A stretch of 64,000 nt of DNA from Bacteroides intestinalis DSM 17393 (GCF_000172175.1 NZ_ABJL02000007.1:1-64000); one strand, 5' to 3'. Shown: positions 44,027 through 54,471, counted from the first letter of the stretch. Translations and numbers: made by a program. The notes: generated from the sequence alone by a model not told the origin.

Positions 44027-45580
44027 ATGAACAAAGCATCTTTATGGATAAGTTGCCTTGTGCTGTTTCTCCTTGCCGGCTGTACGAATGCCGGCAAGCA
44101 GGCAGCTGAGGAAGAAACAACTTTCACCAATCCGGTCATCTATGCTGATGTACCGGATGTTGACGTTATACGCGTAGGTAGTGATTACTATATGATTAGC
44201 ACTACCGCACACATGTCACCCGGAGCGCCTATCATGCACTCCAAAGACATGGTTAACTGGAAAATCATCAGCTATGTGTTTGATGAACTCAAAGAGAGCC
44301 CATACAATGATCTGGAAGGCGGTAATATCTACAGCCGCGGACAATGGGCTGCTTCCTTACGCTATCACGACGGGCTTTTCTATGTATTCTTCGGTACAGG
44401 AAACAAATCCTACATTTATACGGCAAAAGATCCGGCAGGAAAATGGGAACAGAAGCTTGTGATTGATGAGTATCTGCACGATGCTTCCATGTTGTTCGAC
44501 GATGATGGACGCATTTATCTGGCTTATGGTGCACGCCATATCCGTATCATTGAATTCAATAAGGATTTGTCTGGAATCAATCCTAACGGCTTACAGGTAG
44601 AAGTTATCCCCGGTGAGCCACAAGGGTTACTGGAAGGCACTCACTTCTATAAATTCAATGGTAAATATTACCTCACTCTGATCTGGTGGCCGGAAGGCGG
44701 CATACGCACACAACTCTGCTTCCGTTCCGATAAAGTGTCCGGACCTTATGAGATGAAAACCATTCTTTCGGATGATCTCGGATATGCCAATCACGGTGTA
44801 GCACAAGGATGCTTCATCGATACAGAAGCAGGCGAATGGTATGCTATGTTGTTTCAGGACCACGAAGCCGTAGGCCGTGTACCTGTGCTGATGCCTTGCC
44901 GTTGGGAAAATGGTTGGCCCATGCTGGGGGACGAAAATGGCAAAGTGCCTCCGGTAATGAAAGTACCCGTACAAGGATATGATGAAAAGACGGAACTGGT
45001 AGTCAGCGACAACTTCGACGAAGCTCCCAAGCTGGGACTGACCTGGCAATGGAATCATAATCCGGATAATTTGCTATGGACTCTCACCGAACGCCCGGGC
45101 TATCTGAGACTGAAAACCGGAAAAGTAGTAAAGAACCTCTTCGAAGCCCGCAACACACTGACGCAACGTACTGAAGGTCCCAAATGTAGTGGTGTCGTTT
45201 CCTTAGACCTCACCTTCATGAACGATGGTGACTATGCAGGATTGGCAGCATTCTGTTCTGAACCGGGAATCCTCTCTGTCGTGAAAGAGTATGGAAAAAA
45301 GTATCTGGTGATGACCGACCGCAATGTAGAAAAAGCACGGCGCGAACTGAATCAGGATATCGTCTTCCTGAAAATGGAGTGTGATTTTACCACTGACTAT
45401 GCCCAATTCTCCTATAGCCTGGATGACACTAACTGGACTCCGATAGGCGACAAATTCCACATGATATTCAGTATGGCGCACTTCACTGGTAATAAATTCG
45501 CTATATTCAATTATGCCACAAAGGCTGCCGGTGGATACGTGGATGTTGATTTCTTCCGTTACGAAAAGCAATCTAATTAA
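44027..45580 (+). CDS. GH43 beta-xylosidase/alpha-arabinofuranosidase with C-terminal lectin-like domain, lipoprotein
   Basis: 517 residues; lipobox LAGC. Catalytic propeller in residues 30-310: the DVPDVDVIRV segment holds the base, Asp152 (LHDASMLF) the middle residue and Glu203 (LLEGTHFYK) the acid. Residues about 325-515 form the concanavalin-like sandwich common in the larger GH43 xylosidase/arabinofuranosidase subfamilies. Located 32 bases after the GH2-GH43 gene and 6 before the epimerase gene, so one operon. It probably releases xylose or arabinose from side chains in the periplasm or at the surface. Confidence 0.9.
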   Translation: MNKASLWISCLVLFLLAGCTNAGKQAAEEETTFTNPVIYADVPDVDVIRVGSDYYMISTTAHMSPGAPIMHSKDMVNWKIISYVFDELKESPYNDLEGGNIYSRGQWAASLRYHDGLFYVFFGTGNKSYIYTAKDPAGKWEQKLVIDEYLHDASMLFDDDGRIYLAYGARHIRIIEFNKDLSGINPNGLQVEVIPGEPQGLLEGTHFYKFNGKYYLTLIWWPEGGIRTQLCFRSDKVSGPYEMKTILSDDLGYANHGVAQGCFIDTEAGEWYAMLFQDHEAVGRVPVLMPCRWENGWPMLGDENGKVPPVMKVPVQGYDEKTELVVSDNFDEAPKLGLTWQWNHNPDNLLWTLTERPGYLRLKTGKVVKNLFEARNTLTQRTEGPKCSGVVSLDLTFMNDGDYAGLAAFCSEPGILSVVKEYGKKYLVMTDRNVEKARRELNQDIVFLKMECDFTTDYAQFSYSLDDTNWTPIGDKFHMIFSMAHFTGNKFAIFNYATKAAGGYVDVDFFRYEKQSN

Positions 45581-45586
45581 TAGAAT

Positions 45587-46717
45587 ATGAATAAACTGAT
45601 GATTTTGGTATGTGCCGTCCTAGTGGTTGGATGTACCGCAACAACAAAAGAAGAACTGACTGAATCCGGATTGAAGCGAAGCGATTTCCAGACAGAAGTC
45701 GATGGTGAAAAGACAGACCTGTTTGTGTTGAAGAACAAAAACAACATGGAAGTTTGCATCACTAATTTCGGAGGCCGTATTGTATCGGTCATGGTTCCCG
45801 ATAAAGATGGTAACATGAAGGATGTGGTTCTGGGATTCGACTCTATACAGGACTATATCAAATATCCGTCCGACTTCGGAGCAAGCATTGGACGATATGC
45901 CAACCGCATCAACCAAGGGCGCTTCACACTGGATGGTGTGGAGTACCAGTTGCCACAAAATAACTATGGTCATTGTCTGCATGGTGGACCGAAAGGTTTC
46001 CAGTACCGTGTATACAAAGGAGTACAAAAGAACGATCAGGAGGTACAACTGACTTATCTGGCAAAGGACGGAGAAGAAGGATTTCCCGGTAACCTGCAGT
46101 GTACGGTTACTATGAAGTTGACGGATGATAACGCCATCGATATTCAATATGAAGCCGAAACGGATAAGCCGACTATTGTCAATATGACCAATCATTCTTA
46201 CTTCAATCTGGATGGTGATCCCACAACTGATAACTCTGCCTATCTGTTAACGTTGAATGCCGATAACTACACCCCGATAGACAGCACTTTCATGACAACA
46301 GGCGAGATTGCAACGGTAGAAGGAACTCCCATGGATTTCAGAAAGCCTACAGCAATCGGTGCAAATATCAATCAGGAGTTTGAACAGCTGAAGAGTGGAA
46401 ACGGAATAGACCATAACTGGGTACTGAACACTCAAGGGGATGTAACTAAAGTATGCGCTACTCTTGAATCACCCAAAACCGGTATAGTTCTGGATGTTTA
46501 TACCAATGAACCTGGCATACAGGTATATTGCGGAAACTTCCTAGATGGTACTCTGACGGGGAAGAAAGGCATTGTTTATAACTTCCGTGCAGCAGTTTGC
46601 CTGGAGACGGATAAATATCCCGATACGCCTAATAAACCGGAATGGCCGTCGGCAGTGTTAAGACCGGGAGAAAAGTACCAAAGCCAATGCATCTATAAAT
46701 TCTCGGTACATAAGTAA
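45587..46717 (+). CDS. galM: aldose 1-epimerase (mutarotase), lipoprotein
   Basis: 376 residues; lipobox VVGC, so exported and anchored rather than cytoplasmic as in E. coli. Galactose mutarotase fold: GRYANRI near 100, HGGPKGF, the catalytic His in MTNHSYFNL near 203, and the catalytic Glu in VCLETDKYPD near 343. It interconverts anomers of aldoses released by the enzymes encoded upstream, helping uptake or kinase steps. Last gene of the operon, followed by a strong terminator. Confidence 0.92.
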   Translation: MNKLMILVCAVLVVGCTATTKEELTESGLKRSDFQTEVDGEKTDLFVLKNKNNMEVCITNFGGRIVSVMVPDKDGNMKDVVLGFDSIQDYIKYPSDFGASIGRYANRINQGRFTLDGVEYQLPQNNYGHCLHGGPKGFQYRVYKGVQKNDQEVQLTYLAKDGEEGFPGNLQCTVTMKLTDDNAIDIQYEAETDKPTIVNMTNHSYFNLDGDPTTDNSAYLLTLNADNYTPIDSTFMTTGEIATVEGTPMDFRKPTAIGANINQEFEQLKSGNGIDHNWVLNTQGDVTKVCATLESPKTGIVLDVYTNEPGIQVYCGNFLDGTLTGKKGIVYNFRAAVCLETDKYPDTPNKPEWPSAVLRPGEKYQSQCIYKFSVHK

Positions 46718-46754
46718 TACAAAGAGAATCTGGTCTCTATTATCCTGATATAAA

Positions 46755-46806
46755 AGAAGAATCTGCTTTCCCTGTGTATGAAAAAGAAGCAGATTCTTCT
46801 TTTTGT
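46755..46806 (+). terminator. strong intrinsic terminator after galM
   Basis: AGAAGAATCTGCTT (46755-46768) and AAGCAGATTCTTCT (46787-46800) form a perfect 14-bp stem followed by TTTTG. Lies between convergent genes (galM and the AraC regulator). Confidence 0.88.
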
Positions 46807-46836
46807 TTCGTAGAAGAGAGTGTATGGTGAACCGGA

Positions 46837-47694
46837 TTAATGGTAGGAGTTCCGATACTCCTGCGGAGTAAGTCCTGTTGTCTTTTTAAAGAGCCGATTA
46901 AAATAAGAATAGTCATCAAAAGAAAGGGAAAAAGCCACGTTCTTTACAGACATCTCATCTGTTACCAGGATGAGTTGTGCTTTTTCTATTTTCTTCTGAT
47001 TGATATATTTTGAAGGAGTCACACCAGTCTCTTTTTTGAATAAACGGATAAAATGATCTTTTGACAAACATGAGTTCTCAGACAGAGTTGTCAGGTCTAT
47101 AGCCTCATAGATATGTTTGCGTATATAAAGAATAGCTTTCTCTATTCGATCGTCTTTCGTCTCTACTTTAACTTGCGCACGCTTTAAGAAATGTGCCAGT
47201 AACTGATATACAATACCACGTGATTCAACCTTATCACATAACGCACGCTGCTTGTTCTTCAGAAGATTCTCCATCAACGTTGAGTTATTATCATAAGTCG
47301 AAGGGTCCGACTTAGGCAAACTCATGTGAGGGTTTATTGCACATAGACGCTGAAATAGAGCCAAATCTAAATCACCGGCAGGTATCTCTACCGGAAATTC
47401 CCACTCATCTAATGAATTGGAATCTGACTGATGCTCTTCATAAATGTGCAGGTAGTAATGGCAAAAATAGGAATTGCATATATAACTATGTATAGTAAAA
47501 GCTGGAATAAAATACAGATAGTTTGGTTTTAAAATTTGTACGCTCCCCGATAACTGTATTTGGGCAGTCCCTTCCGTTATATAATATAAGCGCGTAAACG
47601 GACTATTTACATTCTTCCAGTTCCAATCTGCATTATGCACAGCTAAACCGACATTCAACACAAGAGGGTGTAACTTATCAACCAATGAAACCAT
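46837..47694 (-). CDS. AraC-family transcriptional regulator of PUL 2
   Basis: 285 residues, cytoplasmic. N-terminal cupin-type sensor domain (about 10-150); C-terminal double HTH of AraC type (about 185-285) with LSENSCLSKDHFIRLFKKETGVTPSKYI and SFDDYSYFNRLFKKTTGLTPQEYR. Divergent from the fucosidase-SusCD operon, which it likely activates in response to a free sugar, perhaps fucose or a pentose. The shared 219-base upstream region contains repeated sequence that could be its operator. It has no kinase or membrane parts, unlike the HTCS. Confidence 0.93.
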   Translation of the reverse strand: MVSLVDKLHPLVLNVGLAVHNADWNWKNVNSPFTRLYYITEGTAQIQLSGSVQILKPNYLYFIPAFTIHSYICNSYFCHYYLHIYEEHQSDSNSLDEWEFPVEIPAGDLDLALFQRLCAINPHMSLPKSDPSTYDNNSTLMENLLKNKQRALCDKVESRGIVYQLLAHFLKRAQVKVETKDDRIEKAILYIRKHIYEAIDLTTLSENSCLSKDHFIRLFKKETGVTPSKYINQKKIEKAQLILVTDEMSVKNVAFSLSFDDYSYFNRLFKKTTGLTPQEYRNSYH

Positions 47695-47755
47695 AGTATA
47701 TAGTATTTAGTAACTCGATAAAGGTAGGTGAATTTCTTTATCATTCAAAACGATT

Positions 47756-47858
47756 ATCGATATTCTCAATATAAAAATCGTTTTTATCCTATCATATCAG
47801 ATATATCCTATTTATATAATCGATATTTTCCAATACAAACACTTTTTAATCCTATTAT
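47756..47858. promoter_or_regulatory. candidate AraC operator: imperfect 38-bp direct repeat
   Basis: Two similar stretches start ATCGATATT at 47756 and 47819, 63 bases apart, and each contains a T-run followed by ATCCTAT (47786 and 47849, again 63 apart). A further ATCCTAT lies at 47805. The second copy ends about 20 bases before the -7 box of the fucosidase operon, a suitable place for an activator. Confidence 0.5.
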
Positions 47859-47875
47859 AACTATTAATTAATCCA

Positions 47876-47883
47876 TATCTTTG
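47876..47883 (+). promoter_or_regulatory. -7 box of the PUL 2 operon
   Basis: TATCTTTG matches TAnnTTTG; RNA would start near 47890, 24 bases before the ATG at 47914. It excludes the in-frame start at 47881. Confidence 0.65.
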
Positions 47884-47913
47884 CAATGTACAATAGAAAC
47901 AAAATTAATACCT

Positions 47914-49554
47914 ATGAGAACCAGAATTTTATTAGCCTCTTTAGTTCTTTCAATAGGAACCTTATCTGCCCAGAACTATCAGGTTCCGGTTTCAGAAAAG
48001 AACGAACCTATGATGAAAGGTAAATTCCAACCTACATGGGAGTCTTTGGAGAATTACCAAGTTCCCGAATGGTTTAGGAACGCAAAATTCGGAATATGGG
48101 CGCATTGGGGACCTCAGTGTGTAGAAGGCTCGGGCGACTGGATGGCACGCTCCATGTATATGGAAGGAACATCAGAATATAAGCATCATGTAGAGCACTA
48201 CGGTCATCCTTCTGAAGTGGGATTCAAAGACATCATCCCTTTATTTAAAGCAGAAAAATGGAATCCGGATGAACTGGTTGCATTCTATAAGAAAATAGGA
48301 GCGCAGTATTTCTTTGCTTTAGGTAACCATCACGATAACTTTGACCTTTGGGATAGTAAATATCAACCATGGAATTCAAAGAACATGGGTCCGAAACGTG
48401 ATATCTTGGCAGAATGGGAAAAAGCGGCACGCAAATACGAGCTTCCATTTGGTATCAGTTTCCATGCTGACCATGCCTGGACCTGGTATGAACCCTCCCA
48501 ACGTTATGACAGACACGGACCTAAAGCCGGTGTCCCTTACGATGGCACTTTAACAAAAGCGGATGGTAAAGGCAAATGGTGGGAAGGATACGACCCTCAG
48601 GATTTATATGCACAAAATCATCCGATGAGTAAAGGTAGCTGGGCGGATGGCATGATTCATAGCCAATGGGCTTGGGGAAACGGGGCATGTTTGCCTACTC
48701 AGGAATACTGCACAAACTTCTATGACCGTACCGTAGATGCCATCAACCGCTATAATCCCGATCTGATTTATTTTGATGTGACTGTAGCTCCATTCTATCC
48801 AATCAGTGATGCCGGACTGAAGATTGCGGCTCACTTCTATAACCACAATATGGCGACCCACAAAGGCAAGTTGGAAGCCGTCATGTTGAGTAAGATATTG
48901 GATGAAAACCAACGCAAAGCCATCGTCTGGGATGTAGAACGCGGTGCACCCAATGAAATAATGGAGCGACCCTGGCAGTCCTGTTCATGCATTGGCGGAT
49001 GGCATTACACTACATCTGTCTATGAGAATAACTGGTATAAATCAGCCTCGGATGTCGCAAAACTGTTGATTGACATCGTAAGTAAGAATGGTAATCTGCT
49101 TCTCAGTGTTCCATTGCGGGCCGACGGTACGTTTGATGAAAAAGAAGAAAAGATACTGAATGAATTCGGCGAATGGATGAATATTAATAAAGAAGCTATC
49201 TACAGCACCCGACCTTGGGAAGTGTTCGGCGAAGGTCCGATAGCCGAAGCCGATATTAAAATCAATGCACAAGGATTCAACGAAGGAGCATATAGCAAAG
49301 CTACGGCACAAGAGATCCGTTTCACCCAAACCAAGAAGGATTTATATGCCACGGTTCTGGCTTGGCCGGAAAATGGAAATGTAATCATCAAATCATTAGC
49401 TGCCGACAGCAAACTATTTCCGCAAAAGATAAGGAAGGTAGAACTGCTCGGATATGGCCCGGTACGATTCAACCGCACAGCAGAAGGGCTTTCCATTAAT
49501 CTGCCGGAGAAAAAGCTCAACAACATAGCTCCCGTCTTTAAAATAAAGAAATAA
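47914..49554 (+). CDS. GH29 alpha-L-fucosidase
   Basis: 546 residues from the ATG at 47914 (signal peptide to about 21, LSAQ). GH29 barrel: WFRNAKFGIWAHWGPQ near 53, GNHHDNFDLWDS (the HHDGF-like block) near 140, nucleophile Asp288 in LIYFDVT. The C-terminal beta domain (about 440-546) contains FTQTKKDLYATVLAWPENG, typical of the family. Removes alpha-linked fucose. First gene of PUL 2, followed after 93 bases by SusC with a hairpin between. Confidence 0.93.
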   Translation: MRTRILLASLVLSIGTLSAQNYQVPVSEKNEPMMKGKFQPTWESLENYQVPEWFRNAKFGIWAHWGPQCVEGSGDWMARSMYMEGTSEYKHHVEHYGHPSEVGFKDIIPLFKAEKWNPDELVAFYKKIGAQYFFALGNHHDNFDLWDSKYQPWNSKNMGPKRDILAEWEKAARKYELPFGISFHADHAWTWYEPSQRYDRHGPKAGVPYDGTLTKADGKGKWWEGYDPQDLYAQNHPMSKGSWADGMIHSQWAWGNGACLPTQEYCTNFYDRTVDAINRYNPDLIYFDVTVAPFYPISDAGLKIAAHFYNHNMATHKGKLEAVMLSKILDENQRKAIVWDVERGAPNEIMERPWQSCSCIGGWHYTTSVYENNWYKSASDVAKLLIDIVSKNGNLLLSVPLRADGTFDEKEEKILNEFGEWMNINKEAIYSTRPWEVFGEGPIAEADIKINAQGFNEGAYSKATAQEIRFTQTKKDLYATVLAWPENGNVIIKSLAADSKLFPQKIRKVELLGYGPVRFNRTAEGLSINLPEKKLNNIAPVFKIKK

Positions 49555-49569
49555 AATCATAAGGAATAA

Positions 49570-49609
49570 GAGAGTATTTATCGGCTTTTTCTTAAGTCGA
49601 TAAGCTCTC
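49570..49609 (+). terminator. hairpin between the GH29 and SusC genes
   Basis: GAGAG (49570-49574) plus TTATCG (49578-49583) pair with CGATAA (49598-49603) plus CTCTC (49605-49609), an interrupted stem of 11 bp with the run CTTTTTCTTAAG in the loop region. It could attenuate read-through into SusC or protect an RNA end. Confidence 0.4.
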
Positions 49610-49647
49610 GCTATACCTTAAAAATAACCCAATAATCAATTAAAATT

Positions 49648-52600
49648 ATGAGAAACAGATTAACGTATGGACTTATGCAACCAATGAGATTCATAATGAT
49701 CCTATTGGTTTGTCATCTTAGCAACGCTACTTGGGCACAAGTGCAAAGCAATGTGAAAGGCTTAGTTACCGATTCTTCTGGCGAACCCCTGATTGGGGTA
49801 AGCATATTGGTTAAAAGTACCAATAATGGAACTGTCAGCGATCTGGATGGTAAATTTACCGTAACAGCTAAAACCGGAGATATTCTCCATATCAGTTATG
49901 TAGGTTATATTTCTCAGGAGATAAAGGCAGAAGAGAATAAGCAGCTTCGCATCATTATGGAAGAAGATACGAAGAAGCTGGAAGAAGTTGTAATCGTAGG
50001 TTATGGTACACAAAAGAAGGTGAATCTGACAGGATCTGTATCTTCCATATCGGCCGAAGACTTAGCCAGCAAACCTGTGATGAGTACTGCACAAGCATTG
50101 GCAGGTTTAGCACCGGGACTGAGTGTTTTACAAACTTCCGGTCGTCCGGGAACAGGAGCAACGGTCAAAATACGTGGTACAGGTACCTTCTCCAATGCCG
50201 GAACAGATCCGTTAGTATTGATTGACGGTTTATCCGGGAATATAGACGATATAGACCCCAACGACATTCAGAGTATTTCTTTCCTGAAAGATGCCGCCTC
50301 AGCCTCTATTTACGGTAACCGTGCCGCTAATGGTGTCATCCTGGTTGAAACCAAAAAGGGAGTACAAGGAAAGACTACCATCACATACAGTAATTCTTTT
50401 GGTTGGCAACGTCCCACAGAGTTACCGGATTTCCTGCCATCATGGGAATATGCAGAATACTACAATATGGCTATGCGCAATATGGATAAGCAAGATGCCT
50501 ACCTCCCTGAAGAGATACAGAAATTCAAAGACGGCTCAGACCCCGATAATTATCCTAATGTAAATCATCTGAAATGGCTATTGGAGTCAGGTTCCGGTTT
50601 CCAACATCAGCATAACGTCAGCATACAAGGCGGTAATGCCACAACGAACTACAACTTATCAATAGGCTACCGCAACCAGGAAGGTATGACGGCAAATACT
50701 TCTAACGAACGTATGACAGCATTATTCACTATGAAAAGTGAAATAGCTAAAGGACTTACCCTCAATCTGAATATTAACGCCTATAACAATAAATACAATG
50801 CTCCCAATGGAGAGCCTCAAAGTATTGATGGGATGATAGGATATGCCGTACGCCAGGGTCCTATCTATGCAGGCCAGAAGTCTGACGGCAGTTTTGGGTA
50901 TCAGGACAATTACAGCCCGGAGGCATGGCTGGCAAGTGAATCTTTCGTGCAAAACATCAATAGAAATATCAGTGCTTCCGGTCAGTTGAAATGGGACACT
51001 CCTGTTGAAGGACTCTCTTTCATCGGAAAAGCAGGGGTTAATTACTGGACTAAGTATGACAAAGCTTATCGTGCGGATACTTATTTTGATGAAAGTAAGA
51101 CTGTGGGACCGGCTTCTTTGAACGTCTGGACAGCCAACAATACATACACTACTTTCGAAGCATTGGCTACTTATGAAAAGCGGATAAAAGATCATAGTTT
51201 TAAGTTACTGGCAGGTACATCCGTAGAGCAATCAGCCAATAGAGGGTTAGAAGGTTACAGAAATACATTCCCCAATAACTATCTATATGAATTAGGTTCC
51301 GGTGACAAAGCAACAGCTACGAATAACAGTTCACTGGAAGAATACGCATTATTATCTTTCTTCGGACGTATCAATTACTCACTGAAAGACCGTTATCTGT
51401 TGGAAGCCAATTTGCGATATGATGGTTCTTCCCGTTTTGCAGACGGACATCGTTGGGGAATCTTCCCATCTGTATCTGCCGGATGGAGAATTTCAGAAGA
51501 AGACTTCTGGAAGAACAGTTCCGTTTCTAATATATTCGATAATCTGAAGGTTCGCGCTTCCTACGGTGTATTGGGAAATCAAAACATCGGTGTCTATCCG
51601 TATCAGCAAACTTACAGCCTTGGACAAGATTATCCTTTTGGCAATCCTGCCGCCCTGCAACCCGGTGCTGCCGCAGGAACTTATAATAATCCGGAAATAA
51701 CCTGGGAGAAGACAGCTATCACGGATATCGGTTTGGATTTCAGTCTGTTTAACGGACGCTTTACCGGTACTTTGGACTACTTCTATAAATATACCTCAGA
51801 CATTCTGGCACCGGTAGAAGTATCCAGCATAATGGGACGCGGGGTTGGACAGTCAAACATTGGTGCTGTATCCAATAAGGGTATCGAGGTGAATCTTACT
51901 TATAACGGACAAATCGGACGTAACTTCCGCTTTAGCATCTCTCCTAACTTTACCTGGGTAAAGAATGCCGTAGAGAAACTGGCAAATGGTGCTACTGAAG
52001 AAATCAATAATAACCGTATTGTGGGACAACCTATCGGAATAATTTATGGTTACGAGACAGATGGTTTATTCGTAGACCAGGCTGAAATAGATGCAGCTCC
52101 CGAACAATTGGTTGGTAAATCAAGCCTAAAACCGGGCTATGTGAAATACAAAGACATCAGCGGTCCTGACGGAGTGCCTGATGGCAAAGTGGATGCACAA
52201 TATGACCGCACCGTATTAGGAAGCACCACCCCTAAATTCTATTATGGTCTGAATCTGTCAGCATCTTACAAAGGACTCGATTTCTCCGCTTTACTGCAAG
52301 GTTTGGGAGGACACAAACGCCTCATCGGTTCTTATATGGCCTATGCATTTTACAATGGGGGACAAATCCAGAGATGGCAGGCAGATAATTGCTGGACAGA
52401 AGCAAATCCCAATAAATGGGCAGAATATCCACGTTTGGAAACTCTGAATATGAATAATACAAACCTTCAGACCTCTGATTACTGGGTACGTAATGCCAGT
52501 TTCCTGCGTGTGAAGAATGTGCAAATAGGATATACCTTCCCCAAAACATGGACAAAGAAAATAGGAATGGAAAATGTACGTGTCTATGTGAGCGGGCAGA

Positions 52601-52725
52601 ATCTGTTCTCTTTCAACAGTTTCTATAAAGGTTGGGACCCGGAAAATGAAATTGCTACAGGAGATGGTCCATCCTATTATCCTATCAATAGCATCTATTC
52701 ATTTGGATTTAATATCAAGTTCTAA
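49648..52725 (+). CDS. SusC-family TonB-dependent outer-membrane transporter (PUL 2)
   Basis: 1025 residues. Signal sequence to about 31 (TWAQ), carboxypeptidase-D-like domain (GLVTDSSGEPLIGVSILVK), TonB box region LEEVVIVGYGTQKKVNLTG near 112, plug with DPLVLIDGL and AASASIYGNRAANGVILVETKKG, and a beta-barrel ending FGFNIKF. Imports glycan fragments with the SusD encoded 24 bases downstream. Only distantly related to the PUL 1 SusC, which suggests a different ligand. Confidence 0.96.
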   Translation: MRNRLTYGLMQPMRFIMILLVCHLSNATWAQVQSNVKGLVTDSSGEPLIGVSILVKSTNNGTVSDLDGKFTVTAKTGDILHISYVGYISQEIKAEENKQLRIIMEEDTKKLEEVVIVGYGTQKKVNLTGSVSSISAEDLASKPVMSTAQALAGLAPGLSVLQTSGRPGTGATVKIRGTGTFSNAGTDPLVLIDGLSGNIDDIDPNDIQSISFLKDAASASIYGNRAANGVILVETKKGVQGKTTITYSNSFGWQRPTELPDFLPSWEYAEYYNMAMRNMDKQDAYLPEEIQKFKDGSDPDNYPNVNHLKWLLESGSGFQHQHNVSIQGGNATTNYNLSIGYRNQEGMTANTSNERMTALFTMKSEIAKGLTLNLNINAYNNKYNAPNGEPQSIDGMIGYAVRQGPIYAGQKSDGSFGYQDNYSPEAWLASESFVQNINRNISASGQLKWDTPVEGLSFIGKAGVNYWTKYDKAYRADTYFDESKTVGPASLNVWTANNTYTTFEALATYEKRIKDHSFKLLAGTSVEQSANRGLEGYRNTFPNNYLYELGSGDKATATNNSSLEEYALLSFFGRINYSLKDRYLLEANLRYDGSSRFADGHRWGIFPSVSAGWRISEEDFWKNSSVSNIFDNLKVRASYGVLGNQNIGVYPYQQTYSLGQDYPFGNPAALQPGAAAGTYNNPEITWEKTAITDIGLDFSLFNGRFTGTLDYFYKYTSDILAPVEVSSIMGRGVGQSNIGAVSNKGIEVNLTYNGQIGRNFRFSISPNFTWVKNAVEKLANGATEEINNNRIVGQPIGIIYGYETDGLFVDQAEIDAAPEQLVGKSSLKPGYVKYKDISGPDGVPDGKVDAQYDRTVLGSTTPKFYYGLNLSASYKGLDFSALLQGLGGHKRLIGSYMAYAFYNGGQIQRWQADNCWTEANPNKWAEYPRLETLNMNNTNLQTSDYWVRNASFLRVKNVQIGYTFPKTWTKKIGMENVRVYVSGQNLFSFNSFYKGWDPENEIATGDGPSYYPINSIYSFGFNIKF

Positions 52726-52749
52726 GTTAACGATTCAATCAAGAACAAT

Positions 52750-54435
52750 ATGAAAAATATATATCATACATTAGAAATAACAAAAGCCTGTTTAGTTACT
52801 TTGGCTTTATCATTGGTAACAGTAAGTTGTTCAGACTTATTAGATAAAGAACCTCCTTCATCTATTTCTGATGGTAGCTTTTGGACAGGTGAAGGAGATG
52901 CTATGCTGGCATTGACCGGATGTTATCGTTTCCAGACCGGCTGGTCGCATGATGATTTTGCCACCCCACAAGGATTGCTCTATCTGGACTTTGCCGGAGG
53001 AAATGGTACGGAAAAAGAAAACTTTTCCACATTGATGGCAAGTTCCAACACAGTTGCCACCAATAGTAATCTGCGCTGGTTTTGGGGAAACGCCTATACC
53101 CAGATAGCCAAATACAATGTCTTCCTGGAAAATATAACGGACTGTCCTATGGATGGAGATAAAAAAGGAATCTGGTCAGCCGAAGTGAAATGCCTGCGTG
53201 CCTATTTCTTATTCAATCTTGCATTTTATTATAAAGATGTACCGATGCCATTGAAAACATTGTCAGTAGAAGAAGCTAACACCATCTCACAAACTCCACA
53301 AGCGGACGTCTATGCTCAAGTGGAAACTGATTTGAAAGCAGCCATCAATCTATTGCCAACCAAATACTCGTCGGAAGAATATGGACGTTTCACGAAAGGA
53401 GCAGCACAAGTATTGTTAAGCCGTCTCTATCTGGCACAAGAGAAATGGTCGGAAGCCGCTGCTGTTTTGCGTAGCGTCATTGATTCCGGAATATATGAAC
53501 TAGATCGCCGTTATGGTGAAGATAGTTATGAAAAGCTATTCCAGATAGGCGGAGAATATAGTCCTGAAACAATATTCTGCATCATGGGAGTAAAGGACTT
53601 ATATACAAATTCACGTTATCAATATTTGTATCCTGAGGCTGCTTACGGTGGTTGGCACCAATTTGCCCCTTATAATGAACTGGTCAAAGAGTACTTTTGT
53701 ACAGACGGTAAGGATATAAAAACATCTGAAGTATATGATGAAAATGACCCCTATGCAAATCGTGATTTACGTTTATATGCGTCCGTCTTCTTGCCGCCAT
53801 TGGGAAGTTATCCGGGAACCAAATATAATGATATAACCTACGACTGTTTCAAAGGTGCCAACACTTCAGATTACTATAACAAGTTTGCCCTGTTTAATGG
53901 TTATTGCCCCAAGAAAGGATGTGATCCTTCCATAATCAACAATTTGGGAGCTACTCCCACTTATACGCCGATAATGCGTTATGCAGAAGTCTTGTTAAGC
54001 TATCTGGAAGCTTTGAACGAAGCTCAACCAAGTGCCGTAGACCAAGACATTCTCGACCTTACAATAAACGACATTCGTGACCGTGTAAAATTAACAAAGC
54101 TTGAAAAAGCCAATATGTCTCAGGAACTAATCCGTGAAGCTGTCCGCAAAGAAAGGCGGGTTGAACTGGCTTTTGAAGGCCTGCGTTATTATGATGTATT
54201 GCGTTGGGGCATTGCCGAAAAAGAGTTGAACCATACATTCACAGGCGTTAAACTATCAGACGATCCCAAAGCCCGGAATTATCGGGGAAGCGGAACTGCA
54301 GCTTCTCCGGTTGATGAAGACATGTATTATCAGTTTGAGAAACGCACCTGGTCACCTCATAACCGTTATTTCCCAATACCACAGAATGATCTGAATGTCA
54401 ATAAGAACCTCAAACAGAATACAGGATACAATTAG
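52750..54435 (+). CDS. SusD-family glycan-binding lipoprotein (PUL 2)
   Basis: 561 residues; lipobox TVSC. N-terminal region with SFWTGEGDAMLALTGCYRFQ, TPR-like helices (VKCLRAYFLFNLAFYYKDVPMP), and the C-terminal SusD signature RKERRVELAFEGLRYYDVLRWG near 475. Binds oligosaccharide at the cell surface and delivers it to the SusC encoded just upstream. A terminator-like hairpin follows the gene. Confidence 0.95.
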   Translation: MKNIYHTLEITKACLVTLALSLVTVSCSDLLDKEPPSSISDGSFWTGEGDAMLALTGCYRFQTGWSHDDFATPQGLLYLDFAGGNGTEKENFSTLMASSNTVATNSNLRWFWGNAYTQIAKYNVFLENITDCPMDGDKKGIWSAEVKCLRAYFLFNLAFYYKDVPMPLKTLSVEEANTISQTPQADVYAQVETDLKAAINLLPTKYSSEEYGRFTKGAAQVLLSRLYLAQEKWSEAAAVLRSVIDSGIYELDRRYGEDSYEKLFQIGGEYSPETIFCIMGVKDLYTNSRYQYLYPEAAYGGWHQFAPYNELVKEYFCTDGKDIKTSEVYDENDPYANRDLRLYASVFLPPLGSYPGTKYNDITYDCFKGANTSDYYNKFALFNGYCPKKGCDPSIINNLGATPTYTPIMRYAEVLLSYLEALNEAQPSAVDQDILDLTINDIRDRVKLTKLEKANMSQELIREAVRKERRVELAFEGLRYYDVLRWGIAEKELNHTFTGVKLSDDPKARNYRGSGTAASPVDEDMYYQFEKRTWSPHNRYFPIPQNDLNVNKNLKQNTGYN

Positions 54436-54471
54436 TTTTTATTTAATGGACAAGTAATTAATAGGTATGGT

